Positions 33,658 through 42,681 of a DNA stretch of 64,000 bases are shown here, in pieces. The DNA comes from Ignavibacteria bacterium UBA2360 (lineage in GTDB: Bacteria; Bacteroidota; Ignavibacteria; Tepidaquicellales; OLB5). The translations under genes were made by a program, and so were the position numbers. The stretch spans positions 129,019 to 193,018 of the forward strand of contig DDTQ01000008.1 in NCBI GenBank assembly GCA_002344125.1. The letters run 5' to 3'. The notes under the pieces are model-generated. The model had not been told where the DNA came from and made no database searches. It was given only the letters and a program-made list of their open reading frames with translations. Every line of letters starts with the position of its first letter. Position 1 is the stretch's first letter.

Positions 33658-34275
33658 TTATTTTTTTTGATATTTCCAGTTCCTTGATTTGCCTTCGCTC
33701 ATCCATTCGATGGCAGTTTCCATTCGTTTGTTCCTGGTCTCTTCGGTCTTTGCTTCAATTATCCATTCAAGGTATTCACGCTTATGCGAAGGCGGAAAAG
33801 TCTCAAAAGTGGCTTTAGCTTTTTTATTTTTGTTAAGTTCCTTTTGGAAGTAAGGCGGCATTTTGTATTCTTTTCGTTGATGTTTCGGATTTTCTTTCTT
33901 ATCTATCTTAATACCATCGTCATTCAATTTCTTTGCTTCTTTGATCCACCTTGCAAGAACTGCATCACTGGGCAGGTCTTCAATGGATTCTATTCTGCCA
34001 AGATTACCCATTGAGCCCTTTGCGTTTTTCCCCATGAGCAGATCTTTATCCTTCATTATCGCTCCTTTCCAGAAGAAGAGCGCAAAATGTTTTTTGAATG
34101 CCGCAAATCCAATGTACGGTCCTTTATACTCAAATGCAGGCATACCCCATTTAACTGTTTCTGTTACATCCGGGCATGATTTGTGGATGAGCTTTCTCAG
34201 ATGCTTCATAATTGGCTTGGCAAAATCCTGTGACTTCGCAATATATGCGTCTATTCTTTTATCTTTTGTGCCCAT
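33658..34275 (-). CDS. DUF1801/YdeI family protein
   Basis: A 205-aa protein with two recognisable parts. The N-terminal DUF1801-type fold has YIAKSQDFAKPIMKHLRKLI, ETVKWGMPAFEYKGPYIGFA and KHFALFFWKGA. The C-terminal YdeI/OmpD-associated segment has PPYFQKELNKNKKAKATFET and SHKREYLEWIIEAKTEETRN. Domain function is unknown; relatives include iron-chaperone-like YdhG/frataxin-like folds. Part of a minus-strand block of small stress-type genes. Confidence 0.82.
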   Translation of the reverse strand: MGTKDKRIDAYIAKSQDFAKPIMKHLRKLIHKSCPDVTETVKWGMPAFEYKGPYIGFAAFKKHFALFFWKGAIMKDKDLLMGKNAKGSMGNLGRIESIEDLPSDAVLARWIKEAKKLNDDGIKIDKKENPKHQRKEYKMPPYFQKELNKNKKAKATFETFPPSHKREYLEWIIEAKTEETRNKRMETAIEWMSEGKSRNWKYQKK

Positions 34276-34290
34276 AATTGTTCAATATGT

Positions 34291-34746
34291 TTAAACTCCA
34301 AATTGTGTTAAATGATGATCAATATGTTTCCATGTAATGATACCCCACTCCCCGGGCGAAAGTAAGCCAAAGAACGGATGGGGATTCTTACCGATCCTGT
34401 TCTGGTCTATGTTACAAAGAGAAGAGACGATATTTAAAAGTTTTTCTTTTTCGGAATCCAGCTCATAAGAGCTTTTCGGTTTGAACTCATCACTGGTTGG
34501 TACACCCTTTTTGAATGGTTTATCGCTCAGCACTTCTTTCAGCGCCATTTTGCCCAGTAATTTGCCAAGCAATCCTTGTTTTGTATTTATTTCACCCAGC
34601 GATACTCTTATAGGTTCCTGCAGGTGGAAAAGCATACCGGCTGCATCTAATTTTCCCCAGGCAGGTTTCGAGCTTGAATTGATCTTCCGAATACGTTCTA
34701 TTAATCTCTGGTTATCTTCTTTGTTATAAATACTGTGCATGATCAT
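34291..34746 (-). CDS. DUF1569 (DinB-like) protein
   Basis: A 151-aa protein resembling DUF1569, a branch of the DinB helix-bundle superfamily: NQRLIERIRKINSSSKPAWG, AAGMLFHLQEPIRVSLG, KGVPTSDEF, and the C-terminal PFFGLLSPGEWGIITWKHID HHLTQF (with HHL as likely metal ligands). Function unknown. It lies upstream of the DUF1801 gene on the same strand with a 15-nt gap. Confidence 0.7.
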   Translation of the reverse strand: MIMHSIYNKEDNQRLIERIRKINSSSKPAWGKLDAAGMLFHLQEPIRVSLGEINTKQGLLGKLLGKMALKEVLSDKPFKKGVPTSDEFKPKSSYELDSEKEKLLNIVSSLCNIDQNRIGKNPHPFFGLLSPGEWGIITWKHIDHHLTQFGV

Positions 34747-34798
34747 TTTTAATTGGTAGCTGCAAAAATAAATGGATTTACTGTAAATTGAAATTAAT

Positions 34799-35188
34799 TT
34801 ATCGGGTGTTAATAATTGGTTTCAGCCGGCAGACCCTTGATACCAAAAAGCGGTTGCGGTTGAAGAGTTTATAAAATAACCATGTTACCTGCCTGAAAGG
34901 CGGCATTGAAAGCAGGAATCCCGCAGGGGCTGACCACCAAACGGTTTTCATCCCGAAAATATACGCATCGGCTCCAATGAGTTTTCTGCCATCGGGAAAT
35001 AACAGTATTATATCGCGGTTTTCAAGCTCAACGGGTAATTGTAGTTTTTCGCGAACCCACTTATCCTGCAGCATGGCTATTCCATAGCCGGTGCGGTTTA
35101 TGGTCCTTTCCCAAAACGGTATCCACCATGAGCAGAACCCGCACATACCGTCATATAAAACCCAGCCTTTAGTTTGAAGTAGTGACAT
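34799..35188 (-). CDS. DCC-family thiol-disulfide oxidoreductase (DUF393)
   Basis: A 129-aa protein with WVLYDGMCGFCSWWIPF at its start: the DxxCxxC signature of the DCC/DUF393 family, with C16 and C19 as the redox pair. A conserved LFPDGRKLIGADAYIFGMKT follows. Members are thioredoxin-like but substrates are unknown. The frame extends to 35245 inside the methyltransferase gene; ATG 35188 (MSLLQTKG) is chosen because it begins just before the domain. Confidence 0.82.
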   Translation of the reverse strand: MSLLQTKGWVLYDGMCGFCSWWIPFWERTINRTGYGIAMLQDKWVREKLQLPVELENRDIILLFPDGRKLIGADAYIFGMKTVWWSAPAGFLLSMPPFRQVTWLFYKLFNRNRFLVSRVCRLKPIINTR

Positions 35189-35199
35189 AGAACTATAAA

Positions 35200-35985
35200 T
35201 TATGGTTTCCTGCACCTGATATGAAGGAAATAAGAAACAACACAACTATCCTGCAGTTCAGGATGTTCTTTTACAACTTCGTCATCAGGATATGGCTCAT
35301 TAACATGCTCAATTATAAACCCGGCTTTTACTAAAGCATTTAGCCACTGGGATAGACTCTTTGTGAATCTGGGAGTCTTAAATTTATTGTATTTATTCTT
35401 AAGTTCAAATGGGGCTGAACCAAATGTCCATTCATCAATTCTTCCGTGTATGTTTTTGAAGTAATCGCCAACTTCGATGGCATAAGTAATTCCATTTTGA
35501 TCTCTCAGATTTTTTCTGTGGGGCGTATCAAAACAAGGGTGAGCGATCGAGAATTGCAGAAATCCACCATGCTTTAATACTCTGAATGCTTCTTTAAACG
35601 CTGATTCATTTTCAGGAATATCCATGAAGCACATGAACGAGACTGCAAAATCAAATGTGTCATTGCTAAAGGGAAGTGCCAGAGCGCTTGAGACTTGATA
35701 ATTAATTTTTAATTGATGCTCAGTCTCAAAACTTTTAGCTTCATAAATAAATTTTTCTGATATATCAATCCCTTCAACTACAGCACCTTTTTCGGCAATC
35801 AATCTTGTATTAAATCCTTCCCCGCAGCCGATATCAATACCATACAGACCTTTTATATCCGGAAGTATATCGAAAAAAGCCGGTGTATTGAGGTAGTCAC
35901 GGTAAATATCATAACCAGCTCTTGATAGCGCTGTCCATGCTTCAGCATTGTCATTCCAGTATGTTCCTGCTTCTTTATGATCCAT
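35200..35985 (-). CDS. Class I SAM-dependent methyltransferase
   Basis: A 261-aa methyltransferase. Motif I is YGIDIGCGEGFNTRLIAEKG (about 50-69), followed by VEGIDISEKF, FDFAVSFMCFMDIPENESAF and LKHGGFLQFSIAHPCFDTP, typical of the Methyltransf_11/25 group. WNDNAEAWTALSRAGYDIYR at the N-terminus suggests a small-molecule enzyme. Substrate unknown. The DCC gene starts 11 nt downstream. Confidence 0.85.
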   Translation of the reverse strand: MDHKEAGTYWNDNAEAWTALSRAGYDIYRDYLNTPAFFDILPDIKGLYGIDIGCGEGFNTRLIAEKGAVVEGIDISEKFIYEAKSFETEHQLKINYQVSSALALPFSNDTFDFAVSFMCFMDIPENESAFKEAFRVLKHGGFLQFSIAHPCFDTPHRKNLRDQNGITYAIEVGDYFKNIHGRIDEWTFGSAPFELKNKYNKFKTPRFTKSLSQWLNALVKAGFIIEHVNEPYPDDEVVKEHPELQDSCVVSYFLHIRCRKP

Positions 35986-36024
35986 ATTATTTATACTTCT
36001 GATAATTTAAATTGAATAATATAC

Positions 36025-36537
36025 CTAATCAGCATTCCTCAACCGGATGATTGAAAAATGTAAACTTGAATTCGAAATTTCATATGCCAGTTGTTTCAGT
36101 GAAGATAAAACCCTAAGTTCAACATCTCTTTCCACTATTTCATCAAATAGATTATCAATAGGCAAAACGCTCAATGGTTTAACTGTCTCATAAGAAACAT
36201 AGTATCCCGCCCCTTCGTCAATCTGCTCAAACCTTTCAGAAGGCATTTCATATAAATACAGTTTAGTGTTATTTATTCTTTCAAGCCAGCTTTCTTCGAC
36301 TGTAATTATGAACTTCTTGTCTGTATCACCAATGTATCTACCAATATCAGCTTGTAATGAGTCAGTTTTAGCATAATAGCAGACCCTGGGACAATCTCTT
36401 GGCAGCAGGTAATTGTGGAGCATTTCATCAGATATTGCGAAGACAGCAGCACCTTTAATATTACTATAAATCTGCGGTGATGGCCTAGGCGTAAAAAGTG
36501 CAATTCCCGGTTCTTCGCTTACATGAAATAATTTCAA
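36025..36537 (-). CDS. DUF6886-like protein
   Basis: A 170-aa protein beginning MKLFHVSEEPGIALFTPRPS, a pattern I associate with DUF6886. Further conserved-looking parts are VFAISDEMLHNYLLPRDCPR and LYEMPSERFEQIDEGAGYYV. The fold may relate to ADP-ribosyltransferase-like DUFs that start with LYHVS, but no catalytic residues are clear. Upstream of the methyltransferase gene on the same strand. Confidence 0.6.
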   Translation of the reverse strand: MKLFHVSEEPGIALFTPRPSPQIYSNIKGAAVFAISDEMLHNYLLPRDCPRVCYYAKTDSLQADIGRYIGDTDKKFIITVEESWLERINNTKLYLYEMPSERFEQIDEGAGYYVSYETVKPLSVLPIDNLFDEIVERDVELRVLSSLKQLAYEISNSSLHFSIIRLRNAD

Positions 36538-36650
36538 ATGTTAGATTAATTAATTCGCGTAATTTTTAGTAACTCGCCGGTCTCCCGTTTTTCAAAAGTT
36601 GGTGAGGATTTTAGATAATAATCAGAAAATAGATCTAAATCCTAACACTG

Positions 36651-37958
36651 TTAATACTCATCAATTATCAATTTTAGTCTATCAGCCTTAAGTCTTTTAT
36701 GAAGCCATTCATTCAATTTGCTTCGCTCCTGAGTACTAATTTTATTTTTTGGAGCTGTAACCACTACAAGTCCGTAAGCCTCACCACTGTAGTTTGAATC
36801 ATTGTAATTGAGTGAACCCGAGTAGGTGCACGATGTAACCTGCGGAAATATTGCTTTGATCTCTGTAAAGAGATCCTTGCCGCTTTCCTGTACTGCCTGT
36901 ATGCTGTCAATGACATTTTGCTTTGTCTGAAGAGAGAGATTCAATGAGCTTATATTGTTCTTTAATACATCGGTTTCAGTGAGTTCTTTTTGAGATAGAG
37001 AAAAACCCTGATCAATAATTATCTCTGAGTTCTTAATATCAAAATCATTAGCCCGCTGCAGGATGTTTTCTTTATGTATTCCGTAAAGTTCTTTACCTCC
37101 GTAAATCAGGCGGATCTTCCTGGTTTCAGGTGTAATTTCACTTTTTATCAGGTAGGCTCCTTCAAAATAAGTTACACTTTCGGTAAATTTCTCTGATTCC
37201 GCTGTGAATTTTTCATTTTCTACCAGTTTGTACCCGAAGTAAATGCTGGGCAGCAGAGTTAAGAGTATCACAGCCGTGATATACCTGTTTATTCTTTTTT
37301 TATGGCTTTCGTTTACATCTGAATTAATAGGAAATTTAAGTATCTGAGAAATAGCAACAGAAGAGAGTGCGATAAATACAGTATTAATTGTAAACAGATA
37401 AAGTGCACCCATGAAATAATACGGTTCACCGTTTGCAATACCGTAACCTGCCGTACATAGAGGGGGCATAAGCGCTGTTGCAATTGCCGCCCCGGGTATT
37501 ACATTACCCTTGAGTTTACTGCTTATGGCAAGTATCCCGGCCAATCCGCCAAACAGCGCTATCAGTACATCATATATTGTTGGTGAGGTTCTTGCAAGAA
37601 GTTCTGAATCTGCGGTTGAAACAGGGCTAATTGCAAAATACACAGTTGAGGTAAACAGCGCTGTAACTACTGCAAACGTGAAATTTTTAACTGCCTTCCT
37701 GAACAGAATAAAATCATAAGTCGCGATGCTGTATCCCATACCGTTTATGGGACCCATAAGAGGTGAAATCAACATTGCGCCTATAATTACAGCAGTAGAA
37801 TTAGTGTTCAATCCAACAGAAGCTATCACAATAGCGAACATCAGGATCCATAAATTGGTACCCTTAAAAACTACCCCCTGAAGTATCTGGCTATGAATTG
37901 TTTCATAATCTTCAAGTTCAGTCTGTACATTTAAATATTTAAATATCTTCTTAAGCAT
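36651..37958 (-). CDS. DUF389 family membrane protein
   Basis: A 435-aa integral membrane protein. Residues about 30-250 hold roughly six to seven transmembrane helices and the DUF389 hallmarks NSTAVIIGAMLISPLMGPIN GMGYSIA (gap inserted), and GNVIPGAAIATALMPPLCTA GYGIA. The C-terminal 170 residues are soluble. Related proteins (TIGR00341/TIGR00271) have no assigned substrate. About 113 bp separate it from the next gene. Confidence 0.85.
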   Translation of the reverse strand: MLKKIFKYLNVQTELEDYETIHSQILQGVVFKGTNLWILMFAIVIASVGLNTNSTAVIIGAMLISPLMGPINGMGYSIATYDFILFRKAVKNFTFAVVTALFTSTVYFAISPVSTADSELLARTSPTIYDVLIALFGGLAGILAISSKLKGNVIPGAAIATALMPPLCTAGYGIANGEPYYFMGALYLFTINTVFIALSSVAISQILKFPINSDVNESHKKRINRYITAVILLTLLPSIYFGYKLVENEKFTAESEKFTESVTYFEGAYLIKSEITPETRKIRLIYGGKELYGIHKENILQRANDFDIKNSEIIIDQGFSLSQKELTETDVLKNNISSLNLSLQTKQNVIDSIQAVQESGKDLFTEIKAIFPQVTSCTYSGSLNYNDSNYSGEAYGLVVVTAPKNKISTQERSKLNEWLHKRLKADRLKLIIDEY

Positions 37959-38028
37959 TTTCGGGGTTTAAATTTATAACTTAAATTTCAGAGATAATAT
38001 ACAGCCCGGGGGAAAAAGACTGGCCGCG

Positions 38029-38622
38029 TCATATTGTCCATTCATCATGAATAATGCCAACAAGGTAATATTTGCCTTCATACTCTTTATACACAAGCCT
38101 CAATGCGCGCCAATCCATACCGCCGAATTTTTCATCAAACCCGGAGAAATAACTTTCTGTGTAAACACAGCCCGGATAAATATCAGTAAGATTATCAAGA
38201 TCAGTGCCATGGCTTGATTTTGAGTTGAATGTGGTTTTTTCCGCATTCAGAAAATCAACATCATACACAAACCTGTTGAAATATTCTTTTACTGTCATTT
38301 CTATCGGGTCGCCGGTTCCATCGTAAGAACCCCATATTCGTTTTTGATCTGAATATGCATTTAATCTGAATCCGGAAGGGGACCCTGCAGCGTCTTTTGA
38401 TGTATCAATGTATGCATAAGGAGAAAACCTGATACCTTCAATCGGATGAATGTAGCCTGTCAGTTTATCGAAATCTCTTTCCTTAATAACAGCCAGAACA
38501 TCCCCGGTAAGCGCTATTACCGCAGAATCATTTTCAGCAGAAGAAATATTGGTAATGCTGCCGCTTAAGAGGGGACAAGAACTAACAAAAATCAGAATTG
38601 CTGAAAATATTAACTTTTTCAA
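38029..38622 (-). CDS. Secreted hypothetical protein
   Basis: A 197-aa exported protein; the N-terminus KKLIFSAILIFVSSCPLLSG is a signal peptide, possibly with a lipobox cysteine (C16 within VSSCPLL). The body includes LTGYIHPIEGIRFSPYAYID and a C-terminal DWRALRLVYKEYEGKYYLVG IIHDEW pattern, also seen in other uncharacterised bacterial lipoproteins. No function is suggested. Confidence 0.65.
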   Translation of the reverse strand: MKKLIFSAILIFVSSCPLLSGSITNISSAENDSAVIALTGDVLAVIKERDFDKLTGYIHPIEGIRFSPYAYIDTSKDAAGSPSGFRLNAYSDQKRIWGSYDGTGDPIEMTVKEYFNRFVYDVDFLNAEKTTFNSKSSHGTDLDNLTDIYPGCVYTESYFSGFDEKFGGMDWRALRLVYKEYEGKYYLVGIIHDEWTI

Positions 38623-38793
38623 TTTGTTCAGTATTTAGTTAATAGATAAGCTCAAATTTACCTATACTTATCAAAGATTACAATTACATACAAATGACAA
38701 AATTCAGAAATAGTGCATTTAATTTCTCCCTAATTTTAACGATTTTTGTCAATTCTAAACCAAATATCTTTCAATACAGGCAAATATTAAGAA

Positions 38794-40023
38794 ATGCTGA
38801 AATCGCTTTCAAAGATAACACGAAAAATTTCCTCGCATATAAACAGGAATGTTACTAAACAGAACCAGGGGCATATAATCGCGCTGGGCGGCGGTGGATT
38901 TTCAGATCAGCCCGACAACCTGCTGCTTGATGAGTACCTTCTTCTGCAGACAAACAAAGCAAAACCAAAAGTTCTATTTCTGCCCACTGCCGGGGGCGAC
39001 CATGAAGATTATATCGCTAAGTTCTACCGGGCATACAATAAATTCAACTGCAAGCCAACCCACCTTTCGCTTTCAAAAAAAATGATCCCATTCAGAAAAC
39101 TTGAGCAGATCATCATGAGCCAGGATCTGATCTTTGTGGGAGGGGGGAGTCCGAAGTTTTTGATGCAGGTGTGGCGCAAAGCCGGACTTGACCGCATCAT
39201 AAAAAAGGCCTGGAAACAGGGTGTTGTTCTGAGCGGCATGTCAGCCGGCGCGATCTGCTGGTATGAAGATGGGTACCAGAATCCAAAAGACGATATTTGG
39301 CGAAGAATAAGCTGCCTTGGATTCCTTGAGGGTAGTTTCTGTCCACATTACGATAAACGCGGCGAGCTTCGCAGCGCGTACAGGAAAATGATCTCATCAG
39401 GTGAAATTGATGGAGGTTACGGTGTGCAGGATGGTGTTGCGCTGCATTACGTTGGATCCGAATTGAAATACATAGTATCCAGCTCACCCGATGCAAAAGC
39501 ATTTACTGTTAAGAAAGCGGCATTCAGGGTCACAGAAAAGGAATTGAAACCCACATATCTTGGGATATTGCATGAAGCGCATAAGCTTGATTCAAAAATA
39601 AATATTAATGATGGTGATATTCTAATTGATAACACCGAGATAGTCCGCAGGTATATCAAGCTCATAAATGAACATGATATTGCCGGACTGCTTGAAATGA
39701 CATCGGGTGACGCGGTGTTTATTGATTCCATGGGAATTGATACCAAAGGGGTGACCGATATGCGCAAGGCGTGGAATGTGCTGCTTACATTTTTTCCTGA
39801 TTACACTGTGATAGTAAAGGATATTATCAGCAAGAATGGCATGGTGGCAGTTTTCGGTACAGCCAAAGGAACGCTTGCCACAGATGGCAGGATACTTGCT
39901 GAGAACAAATTCGAAATCCCGGCTTCATGGACAGCCACTGTTGAGAACGGCCGGATAACCAAATGGCGTGTTTATGCAGATAATCAGCCCGTGAGGAAGC
40001 TTATAGAGAAGTATAAAAAGTAA
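38794..40023 (+). CDS. Peptidase E-like (S51) fused to SnoaL-like domain
   Basis: A 409-aa two-domain protein. Residues about 25-245 are an S51 peptidase: IIALGGGGFSDQP, KPKVLFLPTAGGDHEDY, DLIFVGGGSPKFL, and the nucleophile elbow VLSGMSAGAICWYEDG near S150. S51 enzymes cleave Asp-X dipeptides or handle cyanophycin-type substrates. Residues about 275-405 (EIVRRYIKLINEHDIAGLLE through WTATVENGRITKWRVYADNQ) look like a SnoaL/NTF2-like cone, not usual for this peptidase (typically about 230 aa). The fusion is within one uninterrupted frame. Confidence 0.82.
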   Translation: MLKSLSKITRKISSHINRNVTKQNQGHIIALGGGGFSDQPDNLLLDEYLLLQTNKAKPKVLFLPTAGGDHEDYIAKFYRAYNKFNCKPTHLSLSKKMIPFRKLEQIIMSQDLIFVGGGSPKFLMQVWRKAGLDRIIKKAWKQGVVLSGMSAGAICWYEDGYQNPKDDIWRRISCLGFLEGSFCPHYDKRGELRSAYRKMISSGEIDGGYGVQDGVALHYVGSELKYIVSSSPDAKAFTVKKAAFRVTEKELKPTYLGILHEAHKLDSKININDGDILIDNTEIVRRYIKLINEHDIAGLLEMTSGDAVFIDSMGIDTKGVTDMRKAWNVLLTFFPDYTVIVKDIISKNGMVAVFGTAKGTLATDGRILAENKFEIPASWTATVENGRITKWRVYADNQPVRKLIEKYKK

Positions 40024-40037
40024 ATCCGAAATAAACG

Positions 40038-40137
40038 ACCTCACCCTCCGTCTCCCTCTCCTAGAAGGAGAGGGAGGGTCAATAATTCAAAATTTTAGCT
40101 CCCCTCTCCTTCCAGGAGAGGGGTTAGGGGGTGAGGT
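40038..40137. repeat. CCTCACCC...GGGTGAGG palindromic element
   Basis: A 100-bp element with outer ends ACCTCACCC and GGTGAGGT and two inner hairpins (CCCTCTCCTAGAAGGAGAGG and CCCTCTCCTTCCAGGAGAGG). It lies between the peptidase E fusion and purT. Relatives are at 41320-41390, 51717-51822 and, partly, 113-148. Confidence 0.85.
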
Positions 40138-40147
40138 AAAAATAATA

Positions 40148-41314
40148 ATGACAAAAAAAATTCTATTATTAGGCTCAGGTGAATTGGGCAAAGAGTTCGT
40201 TATCGCCGCGAAGCGGCTGGGACAGTATGTGGTTGCAGTCGATTCCTACAATAACGCCCCGGCACAGCAGGCAGCAGATGAGCGCGAAGTGATAAACATG
40301 CTCTCAGGTGATGAGCTGGATAAAGTTGTAGCCAAACATAACCCCGATATAATTGTACCTGAAATTGAAGCTATACGCACTGAACGATTTTACGATTATG
40401 AAAACAGCGGGATTCAGGTTGTGCCAAGCGCTAGAGCTGCTAATTTCACAATGAACCGCAAAGCTATCCGTGACCTTGCGGCAATTGAACTCGGGCTCAA
40501 AACCGCGCCATACAAATATGCTTCCACACTTGAAGATTTCCGATTGGCTGTGAAAGAGATCGGTATTCCCTGTGTTGTTAAGCCGCTAATGTCATCATCG
40601 GGTAAGGGGCAATCGGTAATAAAAGGTGCTGGTGATATTGATAAGGCTTGGGAATATGCATCAACAGGCGGCAGAGGTGATTACAACGAAGTAATAATTG
40701 AAGGATTCATTAACTTCTTCACAGAAATTACATTGTTAACAGTAACACAGAAAAACGGCAAAACCCTGTTTTGCCCTCCTATCGGTCACAGGCAGGAGCG
40801 GGGAGACTACCAGGAAAGCTGGCAGCCCTGCGTTATATCACCGGAACACCTCGTAGAAGCACAAATGATGGCGGATAAGGTGACGCGTGCGCTTACAGGT
40901 TTTGGTATTTGGGGAGTTGAGTTCTTCCTGGCCTCAGATGGCGTTTATTTCAGTGAGCTCTCACCCCGCCCGCATGATACAGGCATGGTTACACTTGCCG
41001 GCACACAGAATTTTAATGAATTTGAGCTTCACTTAAGGGCTGTTCTCGGGCTTGATATCCCTGAAATAACTTTAGAGCGTGCCGGCGCAAGCGCTGTGGT
41101 GCTTGCAGGGGATGATAATTCAAACCAGCCAAGTTACTCAGGGCTCGAAGAAGCAGCAAAATATCCTAAATCTGATATAAAAATATTCGGTAAACCCAAT
41201 ACCCGCAAGTACCGCAGAATGGGAGTTGCCCTGGCATACGATAAACCCGATGCTTCGACCGATGAGCTTCGCAAAAAGGCAAAAGAAATTGCGGATAAGA
41301 TAAAGGTTAATTAA
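40148..41314 (+). CDS. purT: Formate-dependent phosphoribosylglycinamide formyltransferase
   Basis: PurT makes formyl-GAR from GAR, formate and ATP in purine synthesis. At 388 aa it matches the family. LLLGSGELGKEFVIAAKRLG opens the N-terminal domain; VPEIEAIRTERFYDYENSG follows. The ATP-grasp has PCVVKPLMSSSGKGQSVIKG, GIWGVEFFLASDGVYFSELS and PRPHDTGMVTLAGTQ, and GKPNTRKYRRMGVALA near the end. It is a single gene bracketed on each side by palindromic elements of one family. Confidence 0.95.
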   Translation: MTKKILLLGSGELGKEFVIAAKRLGQYVVAVDSYNNAPAQQAADEREVINMLSGDELDKVVAKHNPDIIVPEIEAIRTERFYDYENSGIQVVPSARAANFTMNRKAIRDLAAIELGLKTAPYKYASTLEDFRLAVKEIGIPCVVKPLMSSSGKGQSVIKGAGDIDKAWEYASTGGRGDYNEVIIEGFINFFTEITLLTVTQKNGKTLFCPPIGHRQERGDYQESWQPCVISPEHLVEAQMMADKVTRALTGFGIWGVEFFLASDGVYFSELSPRPHDTGMVTLAGTQNFNEFELHLRAVLGLDIPEITLERAGASAVVLAGDDNSNQPSYSGLEEAAKYPKSDIKIFGKPNTRKYRRMGVALAYDKPDASTDELRKKAKEIADKIKVN

Positions 41315-41319
41315 ATCTA

Positions 41320-41390
41320 ACCTCACCCTCTCCAAAGGAGTCCTTCGGACCGTCTCCCTCTCCTGAGAGGAGAGGGGTAAGGGGTGAGGT
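41320..41390. repeat. Second CCTCACCC...GGGTGAGG element
   Basis: A 71-bp copy with ACCTCACCC and GGGTGAGGT ends and inner CCCTCTCCTGAGAGGAGAGG. With 40038-40137 it flanks purT exactly. A TCCTTCGGA small stem sits within it. Confidence 0.85.
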
Positions 41391-41407
41391 GATCTACTAA
41401 AATCATC

Positions 41408-42199
41408 ATGGAAAAATACATAGAAGTAAACCGCGATTTGTGGAATAAAAAAACAGAGGTGCATGTAACATCAGAATTTTATGATGTTGCATCATTCCGA
41501 GCCGGGAAATCAACTCTCAAACCTGCTGAGCTTGAAGCTTTGGGCGATGTTTCAGGTAAATCACTCTTGCATCTGCAATGCCATTTCGGCCTGGATTCAC
41601 TAAGCTGGGCAAGACTTGGCGCGAAGGTCACCGGTGTGGATCTTGCCGACAAAGCAATTGAGGCGGCAAAGGAATTGAATAGTGAGCTTGGACTTGATGC
41701 AGAATTTATCTGCTCAGATATTTATGATCTGAAGAATGTACTCGGTAAAAAATTCGATATTGTATTTACATCATACGGAACTATAGGCTGGCTGCCTGAT
41801 CTGAATAAATGGGCTGATGTAGTTTCTCATTTCCTGAAACCCGGCGGAACATTTTTTATCGCGGAGTTTCACCCCGTCAGATGGATGTACGATGATGACT
41901 GCGTTAAGATGGAATATTCATACTTTAACATAGAGCCTATTATAGAGGAAGTGGGGCATAGCTACGCGGATAAAGACAGGGCAATCAACCAGTTATCTTA
42001 TGGGTGGAACCATCCTTTGAGTGATGTATTTACCGCTTTGCTGAAACAAAACATGCATATCACTGAGTTTAAAGAATATCCGTACAGCTATTATAAGTGC
42101 TTTAATAATACTGTACAGAATGAACTTGGATATTATGAGATTAAAGGAACTGAAGGCAAAATGCCGCTGATGTATTCAGTTAAGGCTATCAAAAATTAA
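41408..42199 (+). CDS. Class I SAM-dependent methyltransferase
   Basis: A 263-aa methyltransferase. The N-terminus YIEVNRDLWNKKTEVHVTSE and SLLHLQCHFGLDSLSWARLG (motif I, about 50-69) with VTGVDLADKAIEAAKELNSE, DIVFTSYGTIGWLPDLNKWA and LKPGGTFFIAEFHPVRWM define a common Bacteroidota group. The substrate is unknown. The following secreted-protein gene starts 10 nt after the stop. Confidence 0.86.
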   Translation: MEKYIEVNRDLWNKKTEVHVTSEFYDVASFRAGKSTLKPAELEALGDVSGKSLLHLQCHFGLDSLSWARLGAKVTGVDLADKAIEAAKELNSELGLDAEFICSDIYDLKNVLGKKFDIVFTSYGTIGWLPDLNKWADVVSHFLKPGGTFFIAEFHPVRWMYDDDCVKMEYSYFNIEPIIEEVGHSYADKDRAINQLSYGWNHPLSDVFTALLKQNMHITEFKEYPYSYYKCFNNTVQNELGYYEIKGTEGKMPLMYSVKAIKN

Positions 42200-42209
42200 C
42201 AATGAGATA

Positions 42210-42677
42210 ATGAAACAATTTTTATTTTTTCTGTTGCTTGCTGCTCCGGTTTTATACGGACAAACATCAAAAGACCTCATAGGCTCATGGCAGGCTGCGC
42301 CTCATGTTGCCGCAGGGTATGATGATACTTTCACTTTCAATGATGACGGATCGTTCTACTATTTCAATAACCAGATGAATTGCGCCAACAGAGAAGTTGG
42401 TTATGGCGGTACATGGGAACTTGAGGGCAAATCAATTCAGCTTACAATAACATATTATGATATTGAAAAAGGCGGGTGGATGGAACCATCTGAAGGAAGC
42501 TGCGGAAGTGACTCAATGCTGGTTGGCTCAACAATCAATAAAGTATTGGTATTTCCATACGAGCAGGAAGTGCTGAAAATTGCTAACTATAAAATAGAAA
42601 CAGTAGATGGCACAGATAGGTACACAATGGAAATAAACAACAGGAAGCATTGGTATTTTTCTAAATTTGAATATTGA
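42210..42677 (+). CDS. Secreted lipocalin-like hypothetical protein
   Basis: A 155-aa exported protein. The signal peptide is MKQFLFFLLLAAPVLYGQ. DLIGSWQAAPHVAAGYDDTF, TFNDDGSFYYFN, and GGTWELEGKSIQLTITYYD follow the lipocalin-like pattern (GxW near the N-terminus, then antiparallel strands). Two cysteines in the central part may pair. Ligand unknown. Confidence 0.68.
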   Translation: MKQFLFFLLLAAPVLYGQTSKDLIGSWQAAPHVAAGYDDTFTFNDDGSFYYFNNQMNCANREVGYGGTWELEGKSIQLTITYYDIEKGGWMEPSEGSCGSDSMLVGSTINKVLVFPYEQEVLKIANYKIETVDGTDRYTMEINNRKHWYFSKFEY

Positions 42678-42681
42678 TAGT

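Noticed and set aside
40038..41390. Composite transposon carrying purT
   Set aside because: No transposase gene and no target-site duplication visible; kept only as a repeat-flanked gene.
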